Part shown: positions 1 to 7,914 of the stretch, in pieces
Position numbering within the stretch: position 1 is the stretch's first letter
Layout of the letters: each line of letters begins with the position of its first letter
Assembly (NCBI GenBank): GCA_026988195.1
Contig: JALSLS010000417.1
Location: forward strand, 1 to 35,975
Source of the DNA: Methylomonas sp.
GTDB lineage: Bacteria > Pseudomonadota > Gammaproteobacteria > Methylococcales > Methylomonadaceae
Length of the DNA stretch: 35,975 nt
Direction: 5' to 3'
The notes under the pieces: generated by a model
Seen by the model: only the letters and a program-made list of their open reading frames with translations
The model's database searches: none
What the model was told of the DNA's origin: nothing
Position numbers and translations under genes: made by a program

Positions 1-837
1 TCTTGTTTGGCGCTTGAAAAACCTTTGGAGGTTGCCTACTTAGGGCCTGCGGGAACATTTACTCAACAAGCAACCTTTAAACATTTTGGCCAAGCGGTAA
101 ACTCTGTCCCCGTATCATCTATTTATGAGATTTTTACTGAAGTAGAAAAACAACATTGTCAGTTTGGCGTGGTTCCTGTTGAAAACTCGACAGGTGGCGT
201 TATTGCGCATACCTTTGATAGATTTATCACTTCATCTTTAAAAATTTGTGGTGAAGTTGAATATAAAGTTCATCATAATTTAATGGGAAATGCTAAAGAC
301 CTAGCTGAAGTGACGGAAGTATTATCACATCAACAGTCTCTAGCTCAATGCAGACAATGGCTTGATATTCATTTGCCTGGAGTGGTGTGTACAGCTGTTA
401 ATAGTAATGCTGAGGCAGCTCGCTTAGTGGTTGGCAGTCAGTCTAAAATGGCAATTGCAGGGGAAGCCGCAGCTCAGCAATATGATCTCGATATATTAGA
501 AAAAAATATTGAGGATGAATCTAATAATACTACACGTTTTATTATTATTGGTCAGCAGGAGCCCAACTCTACAGGGATGGATAAAACATCATTGTTAATT
601 TCTACGGCTAATAGGGCTGGAGCTTTACAGCAAATTATTGCCCCGTTTGCCAAATATGGAATAAGCATGTCACATATTGAATCTAGGCCTTCAAAGCAAG
701 GGTTATGGGATTATGTTTTCTTTATTGATATTAATGGCCATAAAAATGATGAAAATGTATCTAAAGCATTAGACGAGTTAAAACAAAATGTTAATGTGTT
801 GAATGTTTTAGGTTCTTATCCTAAAGCTGTTATTTGA
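1..837 (+). CDS. pheA: P-protein, chorismate mutase/prephenate dehydratase (5'-truncated by window)
   Basis: Prephenate dehydratase part of the bifunctional P-protein, which converts chorismate through prephenate to phenylpyruvate for phenylalanine synthesis. The reading frame is open from base 1 (first residues S-C-L-A-L-E), so the N-terminal chorismate mutase helices lie outside the window. The prephenate dehydratase domain starts at VAYLGPAGTFTQQA and includes the VPVENSTGG motif and the TTRFIIIG segment. A C-terminal ACT domain follows (about the last 80 residues), with the ESRPSKQGLWDYVFF phenylalanine-binding motif, so feedback inhibition by phenylalanine is expected from the family. 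The TTG at base 7 is an artefact of the window edge, not a start. hisC follows after 14 bp, as in many gammaproteobacterial aromatic operons. Confidence 0.95.
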   Translation, partial: SCLALEKPLEVAYLGPAGTFTQQATFKHFGQAVNSVPVSSIYEIFTEVEKQHCQFGVVPVENSTGGVIAHTFDRFITSSLKICGEVEYKVHHNLMGNAKDLAEVTEVLSHQQSLAQCRQWLDIHLPGVVCTAVNSNAEAARLVVGSQSKMAIAGEAAAQQYDLDILEKNIEDESNNTTRFIIIGQQEPNSTGMDKTSLLISTANRAGALQQIIAPFAKYGISMSHIESRPSKQGLWDYVFFIDINGHKNDENVSKALDELKQNVNVLNVLGSYPKAVI

Positions 838-851
838 CGGTAGGCTTTATA

Positions 852-1961
852 ATGAAAAATACAATAAGTAAACTTGCGCTTCAGGGCGTTCAAAACCTTG
901 TACCTTATAAAGCTGGGAAGCCAGTTGATGAGTTAGAAAGAGAGCTAGGTTTGACTAAAATTGTTAAACTAGCCTCAAATGAAAATTCATTAGGACCTGG
1001 CCCAAAGGTTCTACAAGCTATTCAGAAAACATTGCCTGAATTGTCACGCTACCCAGATGGAAATGGCTTTGCTTTAAAATCTGCATTGGCAAATAAACTA
1101 AATATTTCAATGGATCAAATTACTTTAGGTAATGGCTCAAATGAAATATTAGAATTGCTTGCTCGTACTTTCTTAACGCCGGCGTTAGAGGTTGTCTTCT
1201 CTCAGCATGCTTTTGCTGTGTACCCCTTGGTAACACAAGCAGTAGGGGCAACCGCTAAAATAGCACCTGCACTAAATTATGGACATGATTTAATTGCAAT
1301 GCAGTCTTTGGTTAATGATAAGACACGGCTGGTCTTTATCGCCAACCCAAATAATCCGACGGGTACTTTATTACCTCCGCAACAATTAAAACAATTTATT
1401 TCCACACTCCCTGATACGGTTATTTGTGTACTGGATGAAGCTTATTTTGAGTTTATCGCAACTAAAGATGCTGCTGATTCTATTTCATGGCTGAATGAGT
1501 ATCCAAACTTAGTGATTACTCGCACGTTTTCCAAAGCTTATGGCTTGGCAGGGTTACGAGTGGGTTACTGTATATCTTCAAATGAAATAGCTGATTTACT
1601 CAATAGAGTACGCCAACCATTTAATAATAACCAATTGGCATTGGTTGCAGCTGAAGCCGCTTTGGCTGACCAAGAATACCTTGCAAAAACCATTGCAGTC
1701 AATACAAAGGGAATGCAACAGTTAACCACAGCCTTTACAGCGTTAGATTTAAGCTGGATTCCATCCTTTGGTAACTTTGTTGCTGTTGATATAAAACAGC
1801 CAGCTATGCCTATTTATGAGGCGTTATTAAACAAAGGTGTCATAGTGCGCCCAGTTGCAAATTATGAAATGCCTAATTATTTACGAATAAGCATAGGAAC
1901 AGAACAAGAAAACCAGTTCTTTATTAACGCATTAAAAGATGTACTGACTGAGTCAAGCTAA
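852..1961 (+). CDS. hisC: Histidinol-phosphate aminotransferase
   Basis: PLP-dependent class I/II aminotransferase of 369 residues. HisC acts in histidine synthesis; copies inside aromatic operons often also transaminate phenylpyruvate and 4-hydroxyphenylpyruvate, which the neighbours suggest here (inference). Visible motifs are the N-terminal LASNENSLGPGP substrate loop, the ANPNNPTGT motif, DEAYFEF, and the PLP lysine in TFSKAYGLAGLRVGY (about residue 226). The C-terminal NYLRISIGT arginine motif is present. I chose ATG 852 with AGG about 9 bp upstream; an in-frame TTG at 834 would overlap pheA and add residues absent from the family. The stop is 2 bp from the next start, so translation is probably coupled. 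Confidence 0.93.
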   Translation: MKNTISKLALQGVQNLVPYKAGKPVDELERELGLTKIVKLASNENSLGPGPKVLQAIQKTLPELSRYPDGNGFALKSALANKLNISMDQITLGNGSNEILELLARTFLTPALEVVFSQHAFAVYPLVTQAVGATAKIAPALNYGHDLIAMQSLVNDKTRLVFIANPNNPTGTLLPPQQLKQFISTLPDTVICVLDEAYFEFIATKDAADSISWLNEYPNLVITRTFSKAYGLAGLRVGYCISSNEIADLLNRVRQPFNNNQLALVAAEAALADQEYLAKTIAVNTKGMQQLTTAFTALDLSWIPSFGNFVAVDIKQPAMPIYEALLNKGVIVRPVANYEMPNYLRISIGTEQENQFFINALKDVLTESS

Positions 1962-1963
1962 GT

Positions 1964-4153
1964 ATGTTTAATAAAATTTGTATTATCGGTATTGGGTTAA
2001 TGGGTGGCTCTATTGCAAGAGCTGCTAGAGAACGTGGTTTATGTAGTAATATTGTTGCTTTTGGTCGGCAGTCAGGGATAAAAAATCTACAACTTGCTAA
2101 AGAGTTAGGGGTTGTCGATCATTATTATGTCGATATTGAAGCCGCTTTAACAGATGCTGATTGTGTCATTATTTGTACGCCTGTTGGCGCTATGGAGCAA
2201 GTTTTTAAACAGCTGAAACCGTTCTGGAATGACAAGACGCTTTATACTGATGTAGGGAGCACAAAAGCAAGTGTCATTGCCTCAGCAGAGGCGATTTTTG
2301 GAAAGGTTCCTGCTAATTTTATACCCGCTCACCCAATAGCGGGTGCGGAAAAAAGTGGTGTTTCAGCGTCAACAGCAGACTTGTATTTTAATAAGCGTTT
2401 GATTTTAACGCCTGTAGAATCGAATAGTGAAGAGTTACTTAATAAGCTGAGTATATTTTGGCAAAAGATTGGCTCTGTTGTTTCAATAATGAGTGTAAGT
2501 CATCATGATGCTGTATTAGCTGCCACCAGTCACTTACCACATATTTTAGCCTTTTCATTGGTTGATCTATTAGGCCGGAAAGATGAAAAAGAAGAAATTT
2601 TTAAATATGCCGCAGGTGGATTTAAAGACTTTACCCGAATCGCCTCAAGTGATCCAACCATGTGGCTGGATATTTGTATGGCAAACAAACAAGAATTAAT
2701 CCCTTTAATCCAACAGCTCAAAGTTGGCTTGGGGGAAATAGAACAAATGCTGGTTGATGATAACAGTCAGCCACTTTTTGAAACTTTTACGTATGCCAAG
2801 CAAGCAAGGCAACGTTTCCTAAATCAATACGATAACGCTATGTCACAAATAATTAACTTTAATATTCAACCTGGTGGAAGTTTACGTGGAGAAATCCGTG
2901 TGCCAGGAGATAAGTCAATGTCTCACCGTTCTATTATGTTGGGTTCGCTGGCAGAAGGCGTTACTCATGTTAAAGGTTTTTTAAATGCAGAAGATGCTTT
3001 AGCAACATTAGCCGCCTTCAGGGCAATGGGTGTTGAAATTGAAGGGCCGGTTAAGGGTAATGTGACCATTCATGGGGTAGGGAAGCAAGGGCTTAAAGAA
3101 CCAAAAGAGCCGCTTTACCTAGGTAACTCTGGAACCTCAATGCGTTTGTTAAGTGGTTTATTGGCAGGTCAAAAATTTAATACAGTTTTAACGGGTGACA
3201 AGTCTTTATCTTCTCGCCCCATGAAAAGAGTGACGGCACCGTTGGCGACAATGGGGGCTAAAATTGAGACTGAAGCTGATGGCACTGCACCATTACGTAT
3301 TACTGGCACAGATCAGTTAAAAGCTATTGACTATGTTATGCCTATGGCAAGCGCTCAAGTAAAATCCTGCATTCTATTGGCTGGTATGTATGCAGAAGGT
3401 AAAACTACAGTGGTTGAGCCAGCGCCTACTCGTGATCATACTGAAAGAATGTTGAATGGATTTGGTTACCCTGTTCAGCGTGAGGGTGCTAAAGCAAGTA
3501 TTGCTGCTGATGGTAAATTAACTGCAACCGATATTGATGTCCCTAGTGATATTTCTTCAGCTGCATTCTTTTTAGTAGGAGCATCGATTGCACCAGATTC
3601 CGATGTGACTCTGAATCATGTGGGAATTAACCCTACGCGAACCGGTATTATCGATATATTGCGCTTAATGGGAGCCAATATTGAGGTAATGAATGAGCGT
3701 TCTGTCGGTGGGGAGCCAGTTGCTGATTTACGTGTACGATCAAGCCAGTTAAAAGGTATTGATATTCCAGAAGCATTAGTGCCTTTGGCTATTGATGAAT
3801 TTCCAGTGCTTTTTGTAGCGGCTGCTTGTGCGGAAGGGAAAACAACTTTGACGGGTGCTAAAGAGTTACGGGTTAAAGAATGTGATCGTATACAAGTCAT
3901 GGCTGATGGACTTCAAACCTTGGGTGTTGATGCCACTGCGACAGAAGATGGAATGATAATTCAGGGTAAGGTCGTTGACTCAATTGGTGGTGGGGAAGTT
4001 GACTCTCATGATGATCACCGTATCGCCATGTCATTTTCAATCGCAGGCCTTAGGGCAACGGCTCCTATTACAGTGCTTGATTGTGAAAATGTGAATACTT
4101 CTTTTCCTGAATTTCGTGATTTATCAACCAAATTAGGGTTGAAATTAACATGA
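1964..4153 (+). CDS. tyrA-aroA: Fused prephenate dehydrogenase / 3-phosphoshikimate 1-carboxyvinyltransferase (TyrA-AroA)
   Basis: A single 729-residue frame encodes two enzymes. Residues 1 to about 290 are a TyrA-type dehydrogenase: Rossmann motif GIGLMGGS near residue 8, the AHPIAGAEKSG motif, and SHLPHILAFSL with the catalytic histidine. From about residue 295 the chain is a complete EPSP synthase: PGDKSMSHRS, LYLGNSGTSMRLL near 386, and RVKECDRI near 635 (most family members have RVKESDR). EPSP synthase joins shikimate-3-phosphate and PEP; TyrA makes 4-hydroxyphenylpyruvate from prephenate. Fusions of this kind are known in Pseudomonas and related gammaproteobacteria. I see no internal stop or strong internal start, so a true fusion is likely. 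The stop overlaps the cmk start by 4 bp (ATGA). Confidence 0.95.
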   Translation: MFNKICIIGIGLMGGSIARAARERGLCSNIVAFGRQSGIKNLQLAKELGVVDHYYVDIEAALTDADCVIICTPVGAMEQVFKQLKPFWNDKTLYTDVGSTKASVIASAEAIFGKVPANFIPAHPIAGAEKSGVSASTADLYFNKRLILTPVESNSEELLNKLSIFWQKIGSVVSIMSVSHHDAVLAATSHLPHILAFSLVDLLGRKDEKEEIFKYAAGGFKDFTRIASSDPTMWLDICMANKQELIPLIQQLKVGLGEIEQMLVDDNSQPLFETFTYAKQARQRFLNQYDNAMSQIINFNIQPGGSLRGEIRVPGDKSMSHRSIMLGSLAEGVTHVKGFLNAEDALATLAAFRAMGVEIEGPVKGNVTIHGVGKQGLKEPKEPLYLGNSGTSMRLLSGLLAGQKFNTVLTGDKSLSSRPMKRVTAPLATMGAKIETEADGTAPLRITGTDQLKAIDYVMPMASAQVKSCILLAGMYAEGKTTVVEPAPTRDHTERMLNGFGYPVQREGAKASIAADGKLTATDIDVPSDISSAAFFLVGASIAPDSDVTLNHVGINPTRTGIIDILRLMGANIEVMNERSVGGEPVADLRVRSSQLKGIDIPEALVPLAIDEFPVLFVAAACAEGKTTLTGAKELRVKECDRIQVMADGLQTLGVDATATEDGMIIQGKVVDSIGGGEVDSHDDHRIAMSFSIAGLRATAPITVLDCENVNTSFPEFRDLSTKLGLKLT

Positions 4154-4806
4154 AGCCCCCTGTATTAACAATTGATGGGCCCAGTGGAGCTGGTAAGGGA
4201 ACAGTAAGCCGATCTGTTGCTAAAAAGTTAGGCTGGCATTATTTAGATAGTGGTTCTATTTACCGGTCTTTAGCTATTGCGGTGTCAGATAAACAAATTG
4301 ATTTGTTGGATATTGCTTCAATTGTGGATATTGCGAAAGCTATCTCTTTAGAATTTGAATGTGGTGACGAGTTAGTGGTAAAACTCGATGGGGTTGATAT
4401 TACGGATAGACTTCCTTCTGAAGCGACCGGGAATGTTGCATCAATTATTGCCGCCTACCCCGATGTTCGTGCTGTTTTATTACAGAAGCAAAAAGATTTT
4501 CAACAGGCTCCTGGTTTAGTTGCAGACGGCCGGGATATGGGAACAGTGGTTTTTCCTGAAGCAGAAAATAAAGTTTTTTTAACGGCAAGTGCACAAGAAA
4601 GGGCAAGTCGAAGATATAAACAGTTGAAAGAAAAAAGAATTGATGCTAATCTTGCACAAATAACTAAAGAGATAGAAGCACGTGATCGTAGAGATCAGGA
4701 ACGTGCATCTGCACCCTTAAAGGCAGCAGACGATGCTCTTTTTATAGATTCTTCTAATCTATCTGTTGATCAGGTAATAGAAGAAGTCATGAATTTGATT
4801 CGATAA
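4150..4806 (+). CDS. cmk: Cytidylate kinase
   Basis: Phosphorylates CMP and dCMP with ATP, feeding CTP and dCTP pools. At 218 residues it has normal length for the short bacterial type. The P-loop IDGPSGAGKGT is at residues 7-17. LDSGSIYRSLA is the NMP-binding region, VADGRDMGTVVFP is a family motif, and the arginine-rich lid ARDRRDQERASAPL is near the C-terminus. It overlaps the aroA stop by ATGA and precedes rpsA, a conserved order (aroA-cmk-rpsA-ihfB) in gammaproteobacteria. Confidence 0.95.
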   Translation: MKPPVLTIDGPSGAGKGTVSRSVAKKLGWHYLDSGSIYRSLAIAVSDKQIDLLDIASIVDIAKAISLEFECGDELVVKLDGVDITDRLPSEATGNVASIIAAYPDVRAVLLQKQKDFQQAPGLVADGRDMGTVVFPEAENKVFLTASAQERASRRYKQLKEKRIDANLAQITKEIEARDRRDQERASAPLKAADDALFIDSSNLSVDQVIEEVMNLIR

Positions 4807-4924
4807 TGAATCATAGGTGGTTGTTAAATAATAATATTTAGCGGCTTTATTTTATAACTTTAAAAATATTAACTTGTTTACGCTCTAATATTTAGGGTAA
4901 CAAAAACAGGTGTGGGAAAAACAA
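4807..4924 (+). promoter_or_regulatory. rpsA leader region
   Basis: A 118-bp AT-rich spacer between cmk and rpsA. It very probably carries an rpsA promoter and the S1 autoregulatory leader known from other gammaproteobacteria, but I cannot place a convincing -35/-10 pair. Just upstream of ATG 4925 the sequence is GTGGGAAAAACAA, with only a GGGA in a poor Shine-Dalgarno position. A weak Shine-Dalgarno is typical of rpsA, whose product controls its own translation. The assignment rests on position and family knowledge. Confidence 0.4.
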
Positions 4925-6589
4925 ATGAGCGAGAGCTTTGCGGAGATGTTCGAAGAAAGTCTAGTACGTACTGAAATGCGTCCTGGTGCTATGTTAATTG
5001 GTACAGTGATTGATATCGATAATGATTTTGTTATCGTTAGTGCACAAGCCAAATCTGAAGGTGTTATACCTAAATGGCAGTTTTTAACGCCAGATGGTGA
5101 ACTTGAAGTAAGTGTTGGTGATGAAGTTGAGGTAGCACTTGATTTATTCGAAGATGGACTTGGGTCTACGCTTCTTTCCCGTGATAAAGCTAAGAAAAAT
5201 AAAGCTTGGGGCGAACTTGAAACTGCTTTTGAAGGCGACGAAACAATCATTGGTCGTATCAATGGTAAAGTGCGTGGTGGTTTCACTGTTGCAGTGGGTG
5301 CTTTACGTGCCTTCTTACCGGGTTCATTAGTTGATGTTCGTCCAATTAGAGATACTACCTTCTTAGAAGGGCGTGATCTTGAATTTAAAGTGATCAAAAT
5401 TGATCAAAAACGTAATAACGTTGTTCTATCTCGTCGTGCTGTAGTTGAAAAAGAATACAGTGCAGAAAGAGAAGAGTTAATGAAAACTCTTGAAGATGGT
5501 GCAGTCGTTAAAGGTATCGTTAAAAACTTAACTGATTACGGTGCATTTATCGATTTAGGCGGTATTGATGGTTTATTACATATCACTGATATGGCATGGC
5601 GTCGTATTCGTCATCCTTCTGAGTGTGTTGAGATCGGTCAAGAAATCGAAGTTAAAGTTCTTAAATTCGATAAAGAGAAAACACGTGTTTCATTAGGTAT
5701 GAAACAAATGGGTGAAGATCCATGGAAAGAAATTGCAGACCGTTACCCAGCTGCAACACGTGTAAAAGGTAAAGTTAATAACTTAACTGATTATGGTTGT
5801 TTTGTAGAAATTGAAGAAGGCGTTGAAGGTTTAGTTCACGTTTCTGAAATGGACTGGACCAATAAAAACGTTAACCCATCTAAAGTTGTTCAGTTAGGTG
5901 ATGAAGTTGAAGTGATGGTTCTTGAAATTGACGAAGAACGTCGTCGTATTTCTCTAGGTATGAAGCAATGTCGTACTAATCCTTGGGATGAGTTCGCTGC
6001 AACACATAACAAAGGCGATAAAATTTCAGGAAAAATCAAATCTATCACTGACTTTGGTGTATTCATCGGTCTTGAAGGTGGAATTGATGGTTTAGTTCAC
6101 ACATCTGATATTACTTGGAATGAAGGTGATAAAGAAGCAATCCGTGAATATAAACGTGGTGATGAAGTTGAAACAATCATCCTAGCGGTTGACTCTGAGC
6201 GTGAACGTATCTCTTTAGGTATCAAACAATTAGAACAAGACCCATTCCAAAACTATATTGGTCTTAATGAGAAAGGTAGTTTAGTTAAAGGTATTGTTAA
6301 GTCGGTTGATGCAAAAGGTGCAGTCATTGAACTAGCTGATAATATTGAAGGCTACTTAAGAGCTTCTGAAATTCAGCGTGATCGTGTTGAAGATGCGAGC
6401 ACACTATTGAAAGTTGGCGAAGAAATTGAAGCTAAATTCATTGGTGTTGATAAGAAAACAAAATCTATCTCTTTATCAATAAAAGCTAAAGATAATGATG
6501 AAGAATCTTCAACTATGAAAGAATATGGCGCTCAAGCAGCTGCTGGATCTGCTACACTTGGAGATATCTTCAAGCAATTAGAAAAATAA
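4925..6589 (+). CDS. rpsA: 30S ribosomal protein S1
   Basis: 554-residue RNA-binding protein that docks mRNA on the 30S subunit. It holds six S1 OB-fold repeats; the later ones are easy to see by the recurring pattern of G-K/V-V-K-x-I-T/L-D-Y/F-G-x-F-I/V, G-L-V/L-H-x-S-D/E-M/I and (R/K)-I-S-L-G-M/I-K. The start at ATG 4925 ([13 protein letters not shown]) matches the family N-terminus; a GTG 15 bp earlier adds MWEKQ and is unlikely. Codon use is smoother and richer in GGT, GAA and CGT than in neighbouring genes, as expected for high expression. A strong terminator follows within 11 bp. Confidence 0.97.
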   Translation: MSESFAEMFEESLVRTEMRPGAMLIGTVIDIDNDFVIVSAQAKSEGVIPKWQFLTPDGELEVSVGDEVEVALDLFEDGLGSTLLSRDKAKKNKAWGELETAFEGDETIIGRINGKVRGGFTVAVGALRAFLPGSLVDVRPIRDTTFLEGRDLEFKVIKIDQKRNNVVLSRRAVVEKEYSAEREELMKTLEDGAVVKGIVKNLTDYGAFIDLGGIDGLLHITDMAWRRIRHPSECVEIGQEIEVKVLKFDKEKTRVSLGMKQMGEDPWKEIADRYPAATRVKGKVNNLTDYGCFVEIEEGVEGLVHVSEMDWTNKNVNPSKVVQLGDEVEVMVLEIDEERRRISLGMKQCRTNPWDEFAATHNKGDKISGKIKSITDFGVFIGLEGGIDGLVHTSDITWNEGDKEAIREYKRGDEVETIILAVDSERERISLGIKQLEQDPFQNYIGLNEKGSLVKGIVKSVDAKGAVIELADNIEGYLRASEIQRDRVEDASTLLKVGEEIEAKFIGVDKKTKSISLSIKAKDNDEESSTMKEYGAQAAAGSATLGDIFKQLEK

Positions 6590-6599
6590 GATAGACTTT

Positions 6600-6635
6600 A
6601 AAGGGGGGGTTATTTAGTTTAACTTCCCCTTTTTT
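6600..6635 (+). terminator. Rho-independent terminator after rpsA
   Basis: AAAGGGG at 6600-6606 pairs with CCCCTTT at 6626-6632. The stem continues inward through two G-T wobble pairs and GTTA/TAAC, giving 13 consecutive pairs around a 7-nt loop (6613-6619). A run of T follows on the 3' side. It lies 11 bp after the rpsA stop and 17 bp before the ihfB start, so ihfB gets read-through or its own promoter. Confidence 0.88.
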
Positions 6636-6651
6636 ATTTCTAGGATTTAAT

Positions 6652-6957
6652 GTGACAAAATCAGAATTAATTGAAGCTTTGGCAAGGCAGTTACACCACC
6701 TTGCTTTTAAAGATGTTGAACTTGCTGTTAATTGTGTTATCGAACAAATGAGCGAGACACTATCAACTGGCGATAGGATTGAAATTAGAGGTTTTGGCAG
6801 CTTTTCTTTGCATCACCGAGCTCCACGTATGGGGAGAAACCCTAAAACAGGTGAAGCTGTATCGTTGACTGCTAAATATGTACCTCATTTTAAACCTGGA
6901 AAAGAACTAAGGGATCGTGTAGACGAATCTCGTGAAAAATTCAAAATCATAGACTAA
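6652..6957 (+). CDS. ihfB: Integration host factor subunit beta
   Basis: 101-residue HU/IHF family DNA-bending protein, the partner of IhfA. Family features are [12 protein letters not shown] at the start, [14 protein letters not shown], and the DNA-intercalating arm [12 protein letters not shown] with its proline. The charged tail [18 protein letters not shown] is typical of the beta subunit. The start is GTG at 6652, preceded by AGGA at suitable distance; no nearby ATG gives the family N-terminus. It follows rpsA as in most gammaproteobacteria. Confidence 0.95.
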   Translation: MTKSELIEALARQLHHLAFKDVELAVNCVIEQMSETLSTGDRIEIRGFGSFSLHHRAPRMGRNPKTGEAVSLTAKYVPHFKPGKELRDRVDESREKFKIID

Positions 6958-6968
6958 GGGAGGTGGAA

Positions 6969-7007
6969 ATGAATAACTACCCAACCTTACAGGCACTAAA
7001 AGCATAA
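6969..7007 (+). CDS. Possible 12-residue peptide (uncertain)
   Basis: A tiny frame, MNNYPTLQALKA, starts 11 bp after the ihfB stop and follows GGGAGGTGG, the best-looking Shine-Dalgarno sequence in this stretch. It lies in the 145-bp gap between ihfB and lapA. It may be a short translated peptide coupled to ihfB, the decayed start of a lost gene, or chance. I do not recognise it. Confidence 0.2.
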   Translation: MNNYPTLQALKA

Positions 7008-7102
7008 GAATAGCTAAAGCTCTTCTAATCTTTTTATCCGCATAGTGGGTGATTCTTTACTCCCAGTTCCCTAATTATTCAACGCATTAACTAAACATAT
7101 CG

Positions 7103-7354
7103 ATGAAAATAATTTTTATAGCTCTATTTTCTTTTGTTTTTTTTATTGCGTTGATTTTTTCGCTACTGAATTTTCATTCAGTACAAATAAACCTCGGCTT
7201 TACTTCATTATCTCTTCCTTTAGCGGTAGCTTTAACTGCAGAGTTATTTGTGGGCATAGGTATTGGAATGCTAGTATCTTTTATTAAAATCTTAAAGTTA
7301 AAGTCAGACTATACTCAGCTAGGTAAACGGTTTAAGCAATCTTTAAAAAAATAA
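7103..7354 (+). CDS. lapA: LapA family inner-membrane protein (DUF1049)
   Basis: 83-residue membrane protein with two predicted transmembrane helices, about residues 3-22 and 40-62, joined by a short segment with the LNFHSVQINLGF motif typical of LapA/YciS. In E. coli LapA works with LapB in controlling LpxC and lipopolysaccharide assembly. The cytoplasmic tail KLKSDYTQLGKRFKQSLKK is basic. Position after ihfB matches the usual rpsA-ihfB-lapA-lapB order, but no lapB follows here: the next 280 bp are repeat DNA and then the feo operon. Confidence 0.82.
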   Translation: MKIIFIALFSFVFFIALIFSLLNFHSVQINLGFTSLSLPLAVALTAELFVGIGIGMLVSFIKILKLKSDYTQLGKRFKQSLKK

Positions 7355-7429
7355 CTCACAATTGGACTGTGAAAAGTAGGCTGTTTTTTGATTATAAGTT
7401 AACTAGCAATACCCGCCACTTTATTAGCT

Positions 7430-7565
7430 ACGAATTTAAGACAGAGCAGTCTATAAACCGTAAAGCAGGCAATCTTTTCTGCCCACCCTATTTTTTTTGC
7501 ATGAAAATCTATCCCACTATAAGTTGATTGCTCAGCATCTTGAATAAAACCTATCTGCCAGCCTG
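7430..7565 (+). repeat. Diverged copy 1 of a GGTGGGCA-type dispersed repeat
   Basis: The 278-bp gap between lapA and feoA contains AGCTACGAATTTAAGACAGA, then GCAATCTTTTCTGCCCACCC, a T-run, GCATGAAAATCTATCCCAC and a TTGATTGCTCAGC...ATCTTG stretch. All of these recur in the same order in the reverse complement of about 18950-19130. Copy 1 lacks roughly 45 bp in the middle, as if the two GCCCACC direct repeats of copy 2 had recombined. I see no coding potential. Confidence 0.75.
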
Positions 7566-7633
7566 TTGGCCCCCTCTCTATAACCCTAAAAAACTTTTAC
7601 CTTAGGCAGTTTTTTATGATATATTTAGGTAAA

Positions 7634-7648
7634 TGAGAATTATTATCA
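7634..7648 (+). promoter_or_regulatory. Fur box upstream of feoA
   Basis: TGAGAATTATTATCA fits the 7-1-7 Fur consensus TGATAAT-N-ATTATCA with one mismatch. The wider 16-bp core AATGAGAATTATTATC matches 14 of 16 positions of the classic 19-bp box. A TATAAT (7651-7656) begins 2 bp downstream and is a plausible -10 hexamer, so Fe-loaded Fur would block the feo promoter. I could not find a good -35. Confidence 0.82.
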
Positions 7649-7680
7649 ACTATAATTTTAACTTAGCTACCTTTTTATAT

Positions 7681-7914
7681 ATGTCAATTAAATTAAAAAT
7701 GCTTGCCGTTGGGGATCATGGAAAAATTATTGGTTTCGAGAAGTCTGGTAAAGCATATCGTAAAAGGTTATTAGCCATGGGCTTAATTCCTGGGACAGAC
7801 TTTACCATTACCCGATTTGCACCTTTAGGTGACCCTGTGGAAATTAGAATTAGAGGCTTTTCTTTAACTTTACGTAAAAATGAAGCATCTGTTTTACTGA
7901 TTGAAAAATTATGA
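7681..7914 (+). CDS. feoA: Ferrous iron transport protein A
   Basis: 77-residue SH3-like protein that binds or regulates FeoB at the inner membrane. Family features are GKIIGFEKSG, YRKRLLAMGLIPGTDFTITRFAPLGDPVEIRIRG and LTLRKNEA. An in-frame ATG at 7633 exists but lies at the edge of the Fur box and upstream of the likely -10, so it cannot be the usual start; ATG 7681 gives the normal FeoA length. There is no clear Shine-Dalgarno before it (CTTTTTATAT). The stop overlaps feoB by ATGA. Confidence 0.92.
   Translation: MSIKLKMLAVGDHGKIIGFEKSGKAYRKRLLAMGLIPGTDFTITRFAPLGDPVEIRIRGFSLTLRKNEASVLLIEKL

Noticed and set aside
3616-3900. 94-codon minus-strand frame within tyrA-aroA
   Set aside because: Lies wholly inside the EPSP synthase domain, with no start signal or family features.
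4885-5397. 170-codon minus-strand frame within rpsA
   Set aside because: Shadow of the biased codon use of rpsA; no recognisable motifs and the sense strand is plainly S1.
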